Below are positions 14,911-23,627 of a DNA stretch of 64,000 nucleotides, one piece after another. The stretch is from assembly GCF_035503745.1 (NCBI RefSeq), contig NZ_DATJTC010000018.1, positions 1-64,000 on the forward strand, in the 5' to 3' direction. The notes under the pieces are model-generated. The model did no database searches and was not told where the DNA came from. It saw only the letters and a list, made by a program, of their open reading frames with translations. A program made the position numbers and the translations under genes. Each line of letters starts with the position of its first letter. Position 1 is the first letter of the stretch. Source of the DNA: Dyella_B sp035503745 (lineage in GTDB: Bacteria; Pseudomonadota; Gammaproteobacteria; Xanthomonadales; Rhodanobacteraceae).

Positions 14911-17900
14911 TCGGCTCTTCCGCTTCTGCTTCGAGAAGCGCACGCTGTTCATCGTGGTGACGGCGCTGGTCATCTGCTTTGGCTATTACTCCTGGACGCA
15001 GTTGGCGATCGAGGCGTATCCGGAACTGAGCGACGTCACCGCGCAGGTCACCACGCAGGTGCCGGGGCTGGCCGCCGAAGAAATCGAACAGCAGATCACC
15101 ACACCGCTGGAGCGCAGCCTGGCCAATACCCAGGGCCTGGTGGCGATGCGTTCGAGCAGCACTTTCGGCCTGTCGCTGATCACGCTGGTATTCAAGGACG
15201 GCGCCGACGATTACTGGGAACGCCAGCGCGTGATGGAACACATCAGCCAGGCGACCCTGCCGCCGGGCATCACGCCGGGGCTGGATCCGGTCAGCGGCCC
15301 GGCCGGCGAGATCTATCGTTACACGCTGGAATCGAACAGCAAGAATCTCATGCAGCTGTCGGAGATCCAGAACTGGGTGGTGATCCCGGCGCTGGAGCAA
15401 GTGCAGGGCGTGATCAACGTCGACAATTTCGGCGGCTTCACCAAGGAATTCCAGCTTGAGCTCGATCCCAGGCAATTGCTGCACTACGGGGTGAGCGTCA
15501 ACCAGGTGACGGCCGCGATCGCCGCCAACACGTCCAACGCGGGCGGCGGGCGCATCACGCGCGGCGAGCAGTCCTACATCGTGCGCGGCATCGGCATGGT
15601 GCATTCGCTCAAGGATCTGGGCGAGGTGGTGGTGACCCAGAACAACGGCGTGCCCGTGCTGGTGCGCGACCTGGGCAAACTGCGCTACGGGCATCAGGTG
15701 CGCGAGGGCATCCTGGGCAAGGACAATAATCCGGATACGATCGAGGGCATCTGCGATCTGTTGAAGTACGACAACCCCTCGCGCGTACTCGAAGGCATCC
15801 ACGCAAAGGTGGATGAACTGAACAAGCAGCTCACGGCGCAGGACGTGAAAATCGTTCCGTACATCGATCGCGACAACCTGGTCAACGCGACCAAGGAAAA
15901 AGTCTTTCACACCGTCATGGAAGGCATCGGCCTGGTCTGCATCGTGCTGATCCTGTTCCTGGGCAGCCCGCGTTCGGCGCTGGTGGCGGCGGTGGCGATT
16001 CCGATGTCGCTGGTGACGGTGTTCATCCTGATGCAGTTTACGCACATGTCGGCGAACCTTTTTTCGCTTGGCGCGATCGACTTCGGCGTGATCGTTGACG
16101 GAGCGATCGTGGTAACTGAGGCCATCCTGCGCCAGCGCGAGATGAAACCTGCCGAAGTACTTACCGAAGACGACGTGATGCTGGTCACCGGCCATGTGGG
16201 CCGCTCGATTTTCTTTGCCACCTTGATCATCGTCACCGCTTACCTGCCGCTGTTTGCGTTCGAGCACGCCGAAGGGAAACTGTTCCGGCCGATGGCCTTC
16301 ACGGTGGGCTACGCGTTGCTGGCGGCCTTGCTGTGCACGGTGACGTTGACGCCGGCGCTGGCGTACCTGGCATTGCGCAAGCCGCGCAAGCTGTTCCACA
16401 ACAAGCCGCTGGAGCGGTTGCAGAACGCCTTTACCCATACGCTGGGCAAATTGTTGCACCGCTTGCCGATCGCCTATGCGGTCGCCATCGTGGCGTTCTG
16501 CGGCGTGCTGATTCTTGGTGCGACGATCGGCCGCGAATTTCTTCCCGACCTCGATGAAGGGTCCTTGTGGCTGCAGGTGCAGATGCCGACCGGTTTGTCG
16601 CTGGACAAGGCCAGTGCGATGACGGCCCAGTTGCGCAAGGCGGTGCGTGAATTCCCCGAAGTGTCCTACGTCGTCACGCAGTTGGGGCGCAATGACTCCG
16701 GTACCGATCCGTGGACGCCCTCGCACGTGGAAGCGGCCGTGGGATTGACGCCGTATAGCACCTGGCACGGCGAGAACAAGGCGCAATTCCTGCGCAAGTT
16801 CCGCGCGCGCCTGGATCAGATTCCCGGTATCAGCGTGGGCATCAGCCAGCCGATCGTCGATGGCGAAAACGATATGATCGGCGGTGCGCACAGCCCGCTG
16901 GTGCTGCGCATCTACGGCGACGACTTCAAGGAACTACGTCGCATCGGCGACCAGATCGTGGACGTGCTGCAGGGCGTGCGCGGCACCGCCGAAGCCTCCA
17001 TCTTCCAGGAGCCGCCGATTCCGCAGCTCACCATCACCGCCGACCGCGAAGCGGCGGCGCGCTATGGCATCAACGTGGACGACATCACGCATCTGATTCA
17101 GACGGCCATCGGTGGCGCGCCGATCACGCAGGTCTACGTGGGCGATCGCATCTACAACGTTACCGCGCGCGTATCCAACGACGTGGCCAACAATCTCCAG
17201 GCGTTGGGCGAGTTGCCGCTTACATCGGCCAGCGGTGCGCAGGTGCCGCTCAAGCAGGTGGCGCACATCCGGCTGGCCATGGGCGAAAGCACCATTGCGC
17301 ATGAGATGGGCCATCGCGAGCTGACCATTCGCATCGACAACCGCGACCGCGCACTGTCCGACTACCTGGCCGACGCGCAGAAGCAGATCGCCGAAAAAGT
17401 GCATTTCGACCCGAACGCGTACCGGTTGGAGTGGGCTGGCAATTTCGAGAACGAGGAGCGTGCACAAGCGCGCCTGATCGTGGTGATGGGCATGGTGATG
17501 GCGATCATGGCGGTGTTGCTGTTTGCCGAATTCGGCAAGTTCCATCAGGCGGTGCTCGTGCTCGGGGTCGTGCCGCTGGCCACGGTCGGTGGCCTGATCG
17601 CGCTGCATTTGCGCGGCGAAACGCTGAACATCGCCACCGCCGTGGGCTTTATCGCCTTGTTCGGCGTGGCGGTGCAGAACGGCATCATCATGGTATCCAA
17701 CATCAATCGGGTGCGACGAGAAGGACTGTCGCTGTTCGAGGCGGTGCTGGTGGGCGCTACCGAACGCTTCCGTCCGGTACTGATGACCGCCACGGTGGCG
17801 AGTATCGGCATGCTGCCCGCGGCGTTGGCCACCGGTATCGGTACCGACGTGCAGCGCGGCTTGGCGACGGTGGTGGTGGGCGGCTTGCCCATCGCCACGA

Positions 17901-17995
17901 TGTTGACGCTGTTCATCCTGCCCAGCCTGTATTTCGGCCTGGAGAATTTCATCAACAATCGCTTCGGCCACCCACCGTCGGCGGCGGAGATCTGA
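14903..17995 (+). CDS. HME-type RND efflux pump (CzcA/CusA family)
   Basis: This protein has 1030 residues and the RND layout of twelve helices and two large periplasmic loops. Helix 4 carries DFGVIVDGAIVVTE, with Asp393, Asp399 and Glu406 at the same spacing as the proton-relay/metal residues D402, D408 and E415 of CzcA; VTE replaces the usual VEN. It exports a substrate from cytoplasm or periplasm using proton motive force. The metal (Cu, Zn, Co or other) cannot be decided from the visible motifs. It sits between its adaptor and outer-membrane partner, three bases from the latter. Confidence 0.9.
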   Translation: MINRLFRFCFEKRTLFIVVTALVICFGYYSWTQLAIEAYPELSDVTAQVTTQVPGLAAEEIEQQITTPLERSLANTQGLVAMRSSSTFGLSLITLVFKDGADDYWERQRVMEHISQATLPPGITPGLDPVSGPAGEIYRYTLESNSKNLMQLSEIQNWVVIPALEQVQGVINVDNFGGFTKEFQLELDPRQLLHYGVSVNQVTAAIAANTSNAGGGRITRGEQSYIVRGIGMVHSLKDLGEVVVTQNNGVPVLVRDLGKLRYGHQVREGILGKDNNPDTIEGICDLLKYDNPSRVLEGIHAKVDELNKQLTAQDVKIVPYIDRDNLVNATKEKVFHTVMEGIGLVCIVLILFLGSPRSALVAAVAIPMSLVTVFILMQFTHMSANLFSLGAIDFGVIVDGAIVVTEAILRQREMKPAEVLTEDDVMLVTGHVGRSIFFATLIIVTAYLPLFAFEHAEGKLFRPMAFTVGYALLAALLCTVTLTPALAYLALRKPRKLFHNKPLERLQNAFTHTLGKLLHRLPIAYAVAIVAFCGVLILGATIGREFLPDLDEGSLWLQVQMPTGLSLDKASAMTAQLRKAVREFPEVSYVVTQLGRNDSGTDPWTPSHVEAAVGLTPYSTWHGENKAQFLRKFRARLDQIPGISVGISQPIVDGENDMIGGAHSPLVLRIYGDDFKELRRIGDQIVDVLQGVRGTAEASIFQEPPIPQLTITADREAAARYGINVDDITHLIQTAIGGAPITQVYVGDRIYNVTARVSNDVANNLQALGELPLTSASGAQVPLKQVAHIRLAMGESTIAHEMGHRELTIRIDNRDRALSDYLADAQKQIAEKVHFDPNAYRLEWAGNFENEERAQARLIVVMGMVMAIMAVLLFAEFGKFHQAVLVLGVVPLATVGGLIALHLRGETLNIATAVGFIALFGVAVQNGIIMVSNINRVRREGLSLFEAVLVGATERFRPVLMTATVASIGMLPAALATGIGTDVQRGLATVVVGGLPIATMLTLFILPSLYFGLENFINNRFGHPPSAAEI

Positions 17996-17997
17996 TC

Positions 17998-19500
17998 ATG
18001 CACGCCATCAAGAACATGGCATCGTGGCGGGCCGGGCACGGCGCGCTTACCTTGGGCATCGCCCTGATGCTTGGCGCCTGTGCGGTGGGGCCAAACTACC
18101 ATCGTCCCGCGGCGCCGACGGCGCAGGGCTACACGTCCACGCCGCTGCCCAAGGTCACCGCATCGACGCAGGCGCCCGGCGGCACGGCCCAGCAACTGGT
18201 GCAGGGCATGGACATTCCCGGCCAATGGTGGACAGTGTTTCACTCCGAACCGCTGAATGGCCTGATCGACGATGCGATCAAGCACAATGCTGACCTGGCG
18301 GCCGCGCAGCAGGCGCTGGTGTCGGCGATCGAGAATGTGAAGGCGCAGCGCGGTGCGTATTACCCGCAGGTCAGTGCGGGTGTGGACCCGACGCGGCAAA
18401 AGACCGGCCAGGTGCTCTCAAGCAACGTGGCTTCCAACAGCACGCTCTACAACCTTACCACCGCGCAGTTGAGCATTTCCTACGCGCCGGATCTGTGGGG
18501 CGCCAACCGGCGCCAGGTGGAATCGCTGGCGGCGCAGGCCGATGCGCAGCGGTTTCAGATCGAGGCGACGTATCTCACATTGACCTCGAACGTGGTCAAC
18601 GCCGCCATCAACGAAGCGTCGCTGCGCGCGCAGATCGCCGCCACGCAGGACATGGTCGACAGCCAGTCCAGGATCCTTAAAACCAACCGCACGCAACTCG
18701 CGCTTGGCGACATGGCCGATGCCGATATCGCCGCGCAGGTGGCAACCCTGGAACAGACGCGCGCAACACTGCCGCCGCTGCAGAAGCAATTGGCGCAACA
18801 ACGCGATCTGCTCGCCGTGCTGACGGGTCGATCGCCGGATCAGGACGTACCGGCGCAGTTCAATTTCGATAGATTGCAGTTGCCGCAGGATCTGCCGCTG
18901 ACCCTGCCGGCCAGGCTGGTGGAGCAGCGTCCGGATGTGCGCATGGCCGACGCGAACCTGCATGCTGCTTGCGCGCAGGTGGGCGTGGCGTTCGCCGCGC
19001 GCCTGCCGAACATCGACGTCACCGCCAACTGGGGCAGCGCGGCCGATCAGCTGCATAACTTGTTCGGCTCGGGCACCGGCTTCTGGAACATCGGTGCCGG
19101 CATCACCGCGCCGATCTTCACCGGCGGTACCTTGCTGCATCGCCAGCGCGCGGCGCAAGCGGCTTACCGGCAGGCCGCGGAGCAGTACCGCAGCACGGTG
19201 CTGTCGGCGCTGCAAAACGTCGCCGATACGCTGCACGCGATCCAGTCCGATGCCGACGCCATGGCCGCCACTGCACGCGCCGAACGCGCCGCTGCGCACA
19301 GCCTCGACATCGCGCAACGGCAGTACGCGCTGGGCGACATCAGCATGGTCGCCCTGCTCAACGCGCAGGTGACCTACAGCCAGGCCCAGCTTGCATTGAT
19401 CCAGGCGCGCGCCAACCGCTATGCCGATTCGGTGGCCCTGTTCCAGGCACTGGGCGGCGGCTGGTGGCACCGGCAGGACATTGCCGTATCCTCGAAGTAA
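17998..19500 (+). CDS. RND outer-membrane factor lipoprotein (NodT family)
   Basis: This 500-residue protein has a lipobox (MLGAC) near residue 25, followed by AVGPNYHRPAAP, the standard start of NodT/OprM-type channels. Two repeats of long helices flank beta segments; LPARLVEQRPDVRMADANLHAACAQVGVAFAARLPN is the family landmark. It would form the trimeric exit duct of the efflux system. It ends four bases before the stop of the convergent dedA gene. Confidence 0.92.
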   Translation: MHAIKNMASWRAGHGALTLGIALMLGACAVGPNYHRPAAPTAQGYTSTPLPKVTASTQAPGGTAQQLVQGMDIPGQWWTVFHSEPLNGLIDDAIKHNADLAAAQQALVSAIENVKAQRGAYYPQVSAGVDPTRQKTGQVLSSNVASNSTLYNLTTAQLSISYAPDLWGANRRQVESLAAQADAQRFQIEATYLTLTSNVVNAAINEASLRAQIAATQDMVDSQSRILKTNRTQLALGDMADADIAAQVATLEQTRATLPPLQKQLAQQRDLLAVLTGRSPDQDVPAQFNFDRLQLPQDLPLTLPARLVEQRPDVRMADANLHAACAQVGVAFAARLPNIDVTANWGSAADQLHNLFGSGTGFWNIGAGITAPIFTGGTLLHRQRAAQAAYRQAAEQYRSTVLSALQNVADTLHAIQSDADAMAATARAERAAAHSLDIAQRQYALGDISMVALLNAQVTYSQAQLALIQARANRYADSVALFQALGGGWWHRQDIAVSSK

Positions 19501-19503
19501 CCG

Positions 19504-20163
19504 TCAAAGGCCATCCAGACGTCTGGACGGCCCTGCGGTTGTGGAAACCTGCGGGCGGGCCTTGCGCGTGCGCCGGTACCACCACAGCGCCAGCGTGCCC
19601 AGCACGATCACCGCGCCCACTACCCACAGGCTCCCCTGTCCGCGGCGAATCCACATGCTGAGCCATTCGCGGCGGTTCGCGCCGAAATAGCCCAAGTACA
19701 CCCAGAGCGGCACGCTGATCAGCGAGGCCAGGCCATCGATCAGCAGGAACCGCGCGAACGTCACGCGATGCGTGGCGCCGGCGGTGATGTAGACCGCCGT
19801 GCGCATGCCCGGCAGGAAGCGCGCGAAAAACAGCAGCCGATTGCCGAAGCGTTCGAACTTTTGCTGCATCTTCGCGTAGCGTCGCGGCGGCATCAGCAGG
19901 GCGATCGGGCGCCACTGCAACATGTGCACGCCAAAGTGATGGCCGAGCAGAAACATGCCCGCATCGCCGATCATCACGCCAGCCATCGTTACGCCGGCCA
20001 TGATGTGCACGTTGGCGTAGCCGAGGCCCGCGATCACGCCGCCGGCAACCAGGGTGATGTCCTCGGGAATCGGAATGCCCGCGCCGCACAGCAGCAGCGC
20101 CAGAAACACTGCAACGTAGCCGTTCTCGGCGAAAATCGTGATCAGGCGTTCAAGCAGATCCAT
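19504..20163 (-). CDS. DedA family membrane protein
   Basis: The 219-residue membrane protein has the DedA/VTT landmarks GAGIPIPEDITLVAGGVIAGLG near the N-terminus, GDAGMFLLGHHFG, and FFARFLPGMRTAVYITAGATH in the re-entrant region. DedA proteins are linked to lipid (undecaprenyl phosphate or phospholipid) flipping and proton-dependent membrane homeostasis. The Arg-rich FARFLPGMR motif needed for function is intact. It lies 61 bases downstream of dnaG on the same strand and may be co-transcribed. Confidence 0.9.
   Translation of the reverse strand: MDLLERLITIFAENGYVAVFLALLLCGAGIPIPEDITLVAGGVIAGLGYANVHIMAGVTMAGVMIGDAGMFLLGHHFGVHMLQWRPIALLMPPRRYAKMQQKFERFGNRLLFFARFLPGMRTAVYITAGATHRVTFARFLLIDGLASLISVPLWVYLGYFGANRREWLSMWIRRGQGSLWVVGAVIVLGTLALWWYRRTRKARPQVSTTAGPSRRLDGL
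19509..19532. terminator. Convergent hairpin between the RND operon and dedA
   Basis: TCCAGAC-GTCTGGA (19514-19527) flanked by GGCC on both sides forms a stem with one mismatch. It overlaps the 3' end of dedA and lies nine bases after the channel gene stop, so it could serve both convergent transcripts. There is no long T run. Confidence 0.35.
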
Positions 20164-20224
20164 CCGCGGCCCTTGGTAGTGAAGCCGGCGCGGGCATGCG
20201 CGTCCGGCGAAACGGGGATCTTAC

Positions 20225-22009
20225 TCATGAAGACGCCGCGGGTGCAGGTACGCGTGCGGCCAGCAGTTCGCGCAATTCCGCTTTTTCGGCATCGCTGAGC
20301 GCGCCCTCGCGGTTCTTGCTGACCAGCGCGTCGCGTCGCTGCGTGATGGCCTGCTGCTGCATCTTGAGCAGCGCGTCGAGGAATTCGATGCGCTGCGCCT
20401 CGGGCTCGCCGACCACGGTCGCGGCCATCAGCTTCTGCAGTGACGCGTATTCGGGCCGCTCGCTGAAATGTTCCACCAGCATCGCCGGATTGATGCCCGG
20501 ACGCGCGCGTGCGGTGTCCAGCAGTTCGGCCAGCAGTTCTACCCCGGGTTTGTCCAGGCGCAGGAAACCGTAGGGCTTTTCGACCTGGTCGGCGACCCCG
20601 GGCTGTGCCAGCAGCAGCGCGATGGCGCTGCGCACCAGGGAGCGCTGCACGGCGACCGGACGCTGCACTGCGCGGCGCATGCCGGCATCGGGTTCGAGCA
20701 CGGCGCGCGCACCGCTGCGCTTTTCCAGTTCCTGCGCCATCAGGTCGCGGAAGGCGCCGTCGGGCAGGCGCGCGATCAGCGGCCGCGCGCGCTCGGCCAG
20801 CCGCGCGCGGCCATCGAGGCTGGCCATGTCGACGTCGTGCGCAAGTTCGCCGAAGAAATATTCCGACAGCGGCGTGGCTTCGCGCAGGCGCTTTTCGAAG
20901 CCTTCCTTGCCTTCCTTGCGTACCAGCGTGTCCGGATCCTCGCCATCGGGCAGAAACAGGAAATAGGCCTGCCGGCCGTCGCGCAGGCGGGGCAGGGCCG
21001 ATTCCAGCGCCTTCCAGGCGGCGGAGCGGCCGGCGCGATCGCCATCGAAGCAGAACACCACATCGGGCGCGGCGCGGAACAATACTTCGGTGTGCTCGGG
21101 CGTGGTCGCGGTACCGAGCGTGGCTACCGCGATCGGCAGGCCTGCCTGGTGCAGTGCGATGACGTCCATGTAGCCTTCCACCACCACGATGCGCGCCAGA
21201 TGGCTGTTGGCTTGCTTGACCTGCCACAGCGCGAACAGCTCGCGGCCTTTGTGGAACAGCGGGGTTTCGGGCGAGTTGAGGTATTTGGGGCCTGTACCTT
21301 GTTGAGAAGTGCGGGCAGGTTCTTGATCTTCGCCCGCAGGCGGCGCGCTGGAAATAATGCGGCCACCGAAGGCAATCACGCGGCCGCGCCGGTCGAGGAT
21401 CGGAAACATCAACCGTTCGCGGAAGCGGTCGTACTTGCTGCCGCGCTCGCTGCTGGCGACCATGCCCGCTTCGGTCAGCAGTTGCATGCGCTTGTCGCTG
21501 TTGCCCAACGCGCGGATCACGCCGTCGTAGCCGGCCGGCGCCCAGCCGATGCGAAAGCGCGCCATCGTTTCGGCATCCAGGCCGCGCTTGGCGCAATATG
21601 CCTTGGCATCGGCGCTTTTGGGCAGCTCGCCCTCGTACCAGCGGGCGGCGGCATCGAGCACGGCATACAGGTCGGTTTTGTCCTCGCGCGGCGCGTTGTC
21701 GCGCGCCCCTTCGTAAGGAACCTTCAAGCCGACGGATTGGGCCAGTTCTTCCACCGCGTCCGGAAATTCCAGCCGCTCGTAATCCATCAGGAACTTGATC
21801 GCGCTGCCGTGCGCGCCGCAGCCAAAGCAGTGGAAGAACTGCTTGGCGGGGCTGACGTAGAACGAAGGCGTGCGCTCGTTATGGAACGGGCAGCAGGCGG
21901 TCCATTCGCGGCCGGCTTTTTTCATGGGCACGCGCCGCTCGATCACGTCGACGATGTCGACGCGGGCTAGCAGTTCGTCAATGAAGCTGTCGGGGATGCG
22001 GCCGCGCAT
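20225..22009 (-). CDS. dnaG: DNA primase
   Basis: The 594-residue primase has a CHC2 zinc domain (Cys40, His43, Cys61 and Cys64 in CCPFHNE and FHCFGC), a catalytic core, the Toprim motifs VVVEGYMDVIALHQ and FCFDGDRAGRSAAW, and a C-terminal helicase-binding region. It synthesises RNA primers for replication. A Gln/Pro/Ala-rich insert (about residues 225-245) is the only unusual stretch. The gene follows rpsU and yqeY on the same strand, a variant of the macromolecular-synthesis operon; rpoD is not in the window. Confidence 0.97.
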   Translation of the reverse strand: MRGRIPDSFIDELLARVDIVDVIERRVPMKKAGREWTACCPFHNERTPSFYVSPAKQFFHCFGCGAHGSAIKFLMDYERLEFPDAVEELAQSVGLKVPYEGARDNAPREDKTDLYAVLDAAARWYEGELPKSADAKAYCAKRGLDAETMARFRIGWAPAGYDGVIRALGNSDKRMQLLTEAGMVASSERGSKYDRFRERLMFPILDRRGRVIAFGGRIISSAPPAGEDQEPARTSQQGTGPKYLNSPETPLFHKGRELFALWQVKQANSHLARIVVVEGYMDVIALHQAGLPIAVATLGTATTPEHTEVLFRAAPDVVFCFDGDRAGRSAAWKALESALPRLRDGRQAYFLFLPDGEDPDTLVRKEGKEGFEKRLREATPLSEYFFGELAHDVDMASLDGRARLAERARPLIARLPDGAFRDLMAQELEKRSGARAVLEPDAGMRRAVQRPVAVQRSLVRSAIALLLAQPGVADQVEKPYGFLRLDKPGVELLAELLDTARARPGINPAMLVEHFSERPEYASLQKLMAATVVGEPEAQRIEFLDALLKMQQQAITQRRDALVSKNREGALSDAEKAELRELLAARVPAPAASS

Positions 22010-22054
22010 GATCGGTTTAGTCTAGGGCCTGTTCACACTATTGGCGTAGTCCGC

Positions 22055-22154
22055 GTTGCGTTGGCGTGGCTGTCAGGTGGTCGTGCGTGGCGCCGGCTTG
22101 GCCGGCTGCCAAGCCAGGCCGCGCGCTGCCGCATGGCGGCCACGCCAACGCAAC
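22055..22154. repeat. Intergenic 16-bp inverted repeat upstream of dnaG
   Basis: GTTGCGTTGGCGTGGC (22055-22070) and its exact reverse complement GCCACGCCAACGCAAC (22139-22154) flank 68 bases that contain further GCCGGC stems. The core recurs as the 14-base palindrome GGCGTGGCCACGCC at 22212-22225. The 262-base gap between dnaG and the DUF1328 gene shows no gene, so this looks like an intergenic structural or REP-like repeat. Confidence 0.6.
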
Positions 22155-22271
22155 CTGCCATGGGCATCATGGCTCGGTCGCGTACGCAAATGCGCTTGGG
22201 TGGAAGCATCGGGCGTGGCCACGCCAATGATGCGGACGGCCGCGGAGGGTGCCCGCATGGTCTGGCACGGG

Positions 22272-22448
22272 TTACAGCAGGTGGATCAGGCCGATCACCG
22301 CCAGGATCACGATCAGGAAGATCACCAGGAAGATCGCGAACAGTACCTTGGCGATCGTACCCGTCACGCCGGACAAGGTGCCAAAGCCCAGCCAGCCCGA
22401 TACCAGCGACACCAGGCCGAAAATGATGGCCCATTTGATCAGATGCAT
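22272..22448 (-). CDS. DUF1328 (YtjA-like) small membrane protein
   Basis: This 58-residue protein begins MHLIKWAIIFGLVSLVSGWL and continues with GFGTLSGVTGTIAKVLFAIF, then a second hydrophobic helix and IHLL. The pattern of two helices around a small Gly-rich turn matches the DUF1328/YtjA family, whose members are often stress-induced; the role is unknown. The start ATG at 22448 has AGGAG five bases upstream. It lies between yqeY and dnaG on the same strand. Confidence 0.85.
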   Translation of the reverse strand: MHLIKWAIIFGLVSLVSGWLGFGTLSGVTGTIAKVLFAIFLVIFLIVILAVIGLIHLL

Positions 22449-22547
22449 GGGTGCTCCTGTCCGCGATGTCCTTGGCCAGACCGTAGCCTAACCGAGCCGG
22501 GCCCGATGTGAAGGTGTGCCGCCGACGGCGAGGCGCCGCCGTGCGGT

Positions 22548-22994
22548 TCAGCCGCCCAGGCGCGCCTTGATGCGCGCGGACACCTGGCCCATGTCGGCAC
22601 GGCCGGCGGCCTTGGCTTTCACCACGCCGACCACCTTGCCCATGTCGCGCGCGCTGTTGGCGCCGGTTTCGGCGATCGCGGCGGCGATGATGGCGTCGAT
22701 CTCCTCGTCGCTGAGCTTGGCGGGCAGGTACTGGTCGATCACGACCATTTCCGCGCGTTCGACTTCGGCCAGGTCTTCGCGGCCGGCGGCCACGAACTGG
22801 GTGACCGAGTCCTTGCGCTGCTTGAGCATTTTTTCCAGCACGGCCAGGGTCTGGGTGTCGTCCAGCTCGATCCGCTCGTCCACTTCGCGCTGTTTGATGG
22901 CCGCCAGCACCAGGCGGATCACGCCCAGGCGGTGCTTGTCGCCGCCGCGCATGGCGGTCTTCATGTCTTCGGTGAGTTGCTGTTTCAGGCTCAT
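22548..22994 (-). CDS. GatB/YqeY domain protein
   Basis: The 148-residue protein begins MSLKQQLTEDMKTAMRGGDKHRLGVIRLVLAAIKQREVD and ends with MGKVVGVVKAKAAGRADMGQVSARIK, typical of YqeY, which resembles the tRNA-binding tail of GatB. Its function is not firmly known; a tRNA-related role is inferred from fold. The start ATG at 22994 has AGAGGAA upstream; the longer frame back to 23021 lacks this support. It sits between rpsU and dnaG, as in many gammaproteobacteria. Confidence 0.92.
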   Translation of the reverse strand: MSLKQQLTEDMKTAMRGGDKHRLGVIRLVLAAIKQREVDERIELDDTQTLAVLEKMLKQRKDSVTQFVAAGREDLAEVERAEMVVIDQYLPAKLSDEEIDAIIAAAIAETGANSARDMGKVVGVVKAKAAGRADMGQVSARIKARLGG

Positions 22995-23181
22995 GGGAAG
23001 ATTCCTCTTCGGAACGCGCAAAGCACAAAGCCGACGCTGCGGAGCAACGTCGGCCAGTGCAAGTGCCTGGCTGGCAGCGGCTGCGAATGGACGCGCCGGC
23101 TGCGAGCGGTTTGATGGTTCAGCGCGGAACGCGGCTGAACAAAACGCGGCTGAACAGCGGGTCCGCCGGGGCGGACGGCGC

Positions 23182-23397
23182 TCAGTACAGGCGCGTCTTG
23201 CGCGAAACGTCGCGCGACAGGCGGCGCAGGTGACGCTTCACGGCGGCGGCGCGCTTGCGCTTGCGTTCCTGGGTCGGCTTCTCGTAGAACTCGCGCTTGC
23301 GGGTCTCGGCCAGGACGCCGGCCTTTTCGCAGGTGCGCTTGAAGCGGCGCAGGGCGAGTTCGAACGGTTCGTTCTCGCGGACTTTTACGCTGGGCAT
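23182..23397 (-). CDS. rpsU: 30S ribosomal protein bS21
   Basis: The 71-residue basic protein starts MPSVKVRENEPFELALRRFK and ends with an Arg/Lys-rich tail, the usual bS21 sequence and length. It takes part in 30S initiation and mRNA pairing. It is the first gene of the minus-strand block rpsU-yqeY-(DUF1328)-dnaG-dedA. A GTCCGCC/GGCGGAC stem (23161-23176) and a CCGACG/CGTCGG stem (near 23030-23052) lie between it and yqeY and could attenuate read-through. A GCCCGC/GCGGGC stem (near 23421-23437) sits in its leader. Confidence 0.97.
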   Translation of the reverse strand: MPSVKVRENEPFELALRRFKRTCEKAGVLAETRKREFYEKPTQERKRKRAAAVKRHLRRLSRDVSRKTRLY

Positions 23398-23627
23398 GGA
23401 AACTCCGGATGATAAACAGGCCCGCATGAAGCGGGCGAGCCGCGAAGTATACCCTCAGAGGCGTAAAGATTTCAAAGTGCCGGGCGCAAAGAACCCGCGC
23501 TCACCCCCGCTTCGCGGCGTGCGCATGCGGGTTGCCGCGTTTGCCGATACCATTTGAAGCTGAATCGAGCTGGTGCCCGGCCCGCACGTGCCTTGGCCCG
23601 GCCGCCCATCGCCCCACTTGGCAACTC

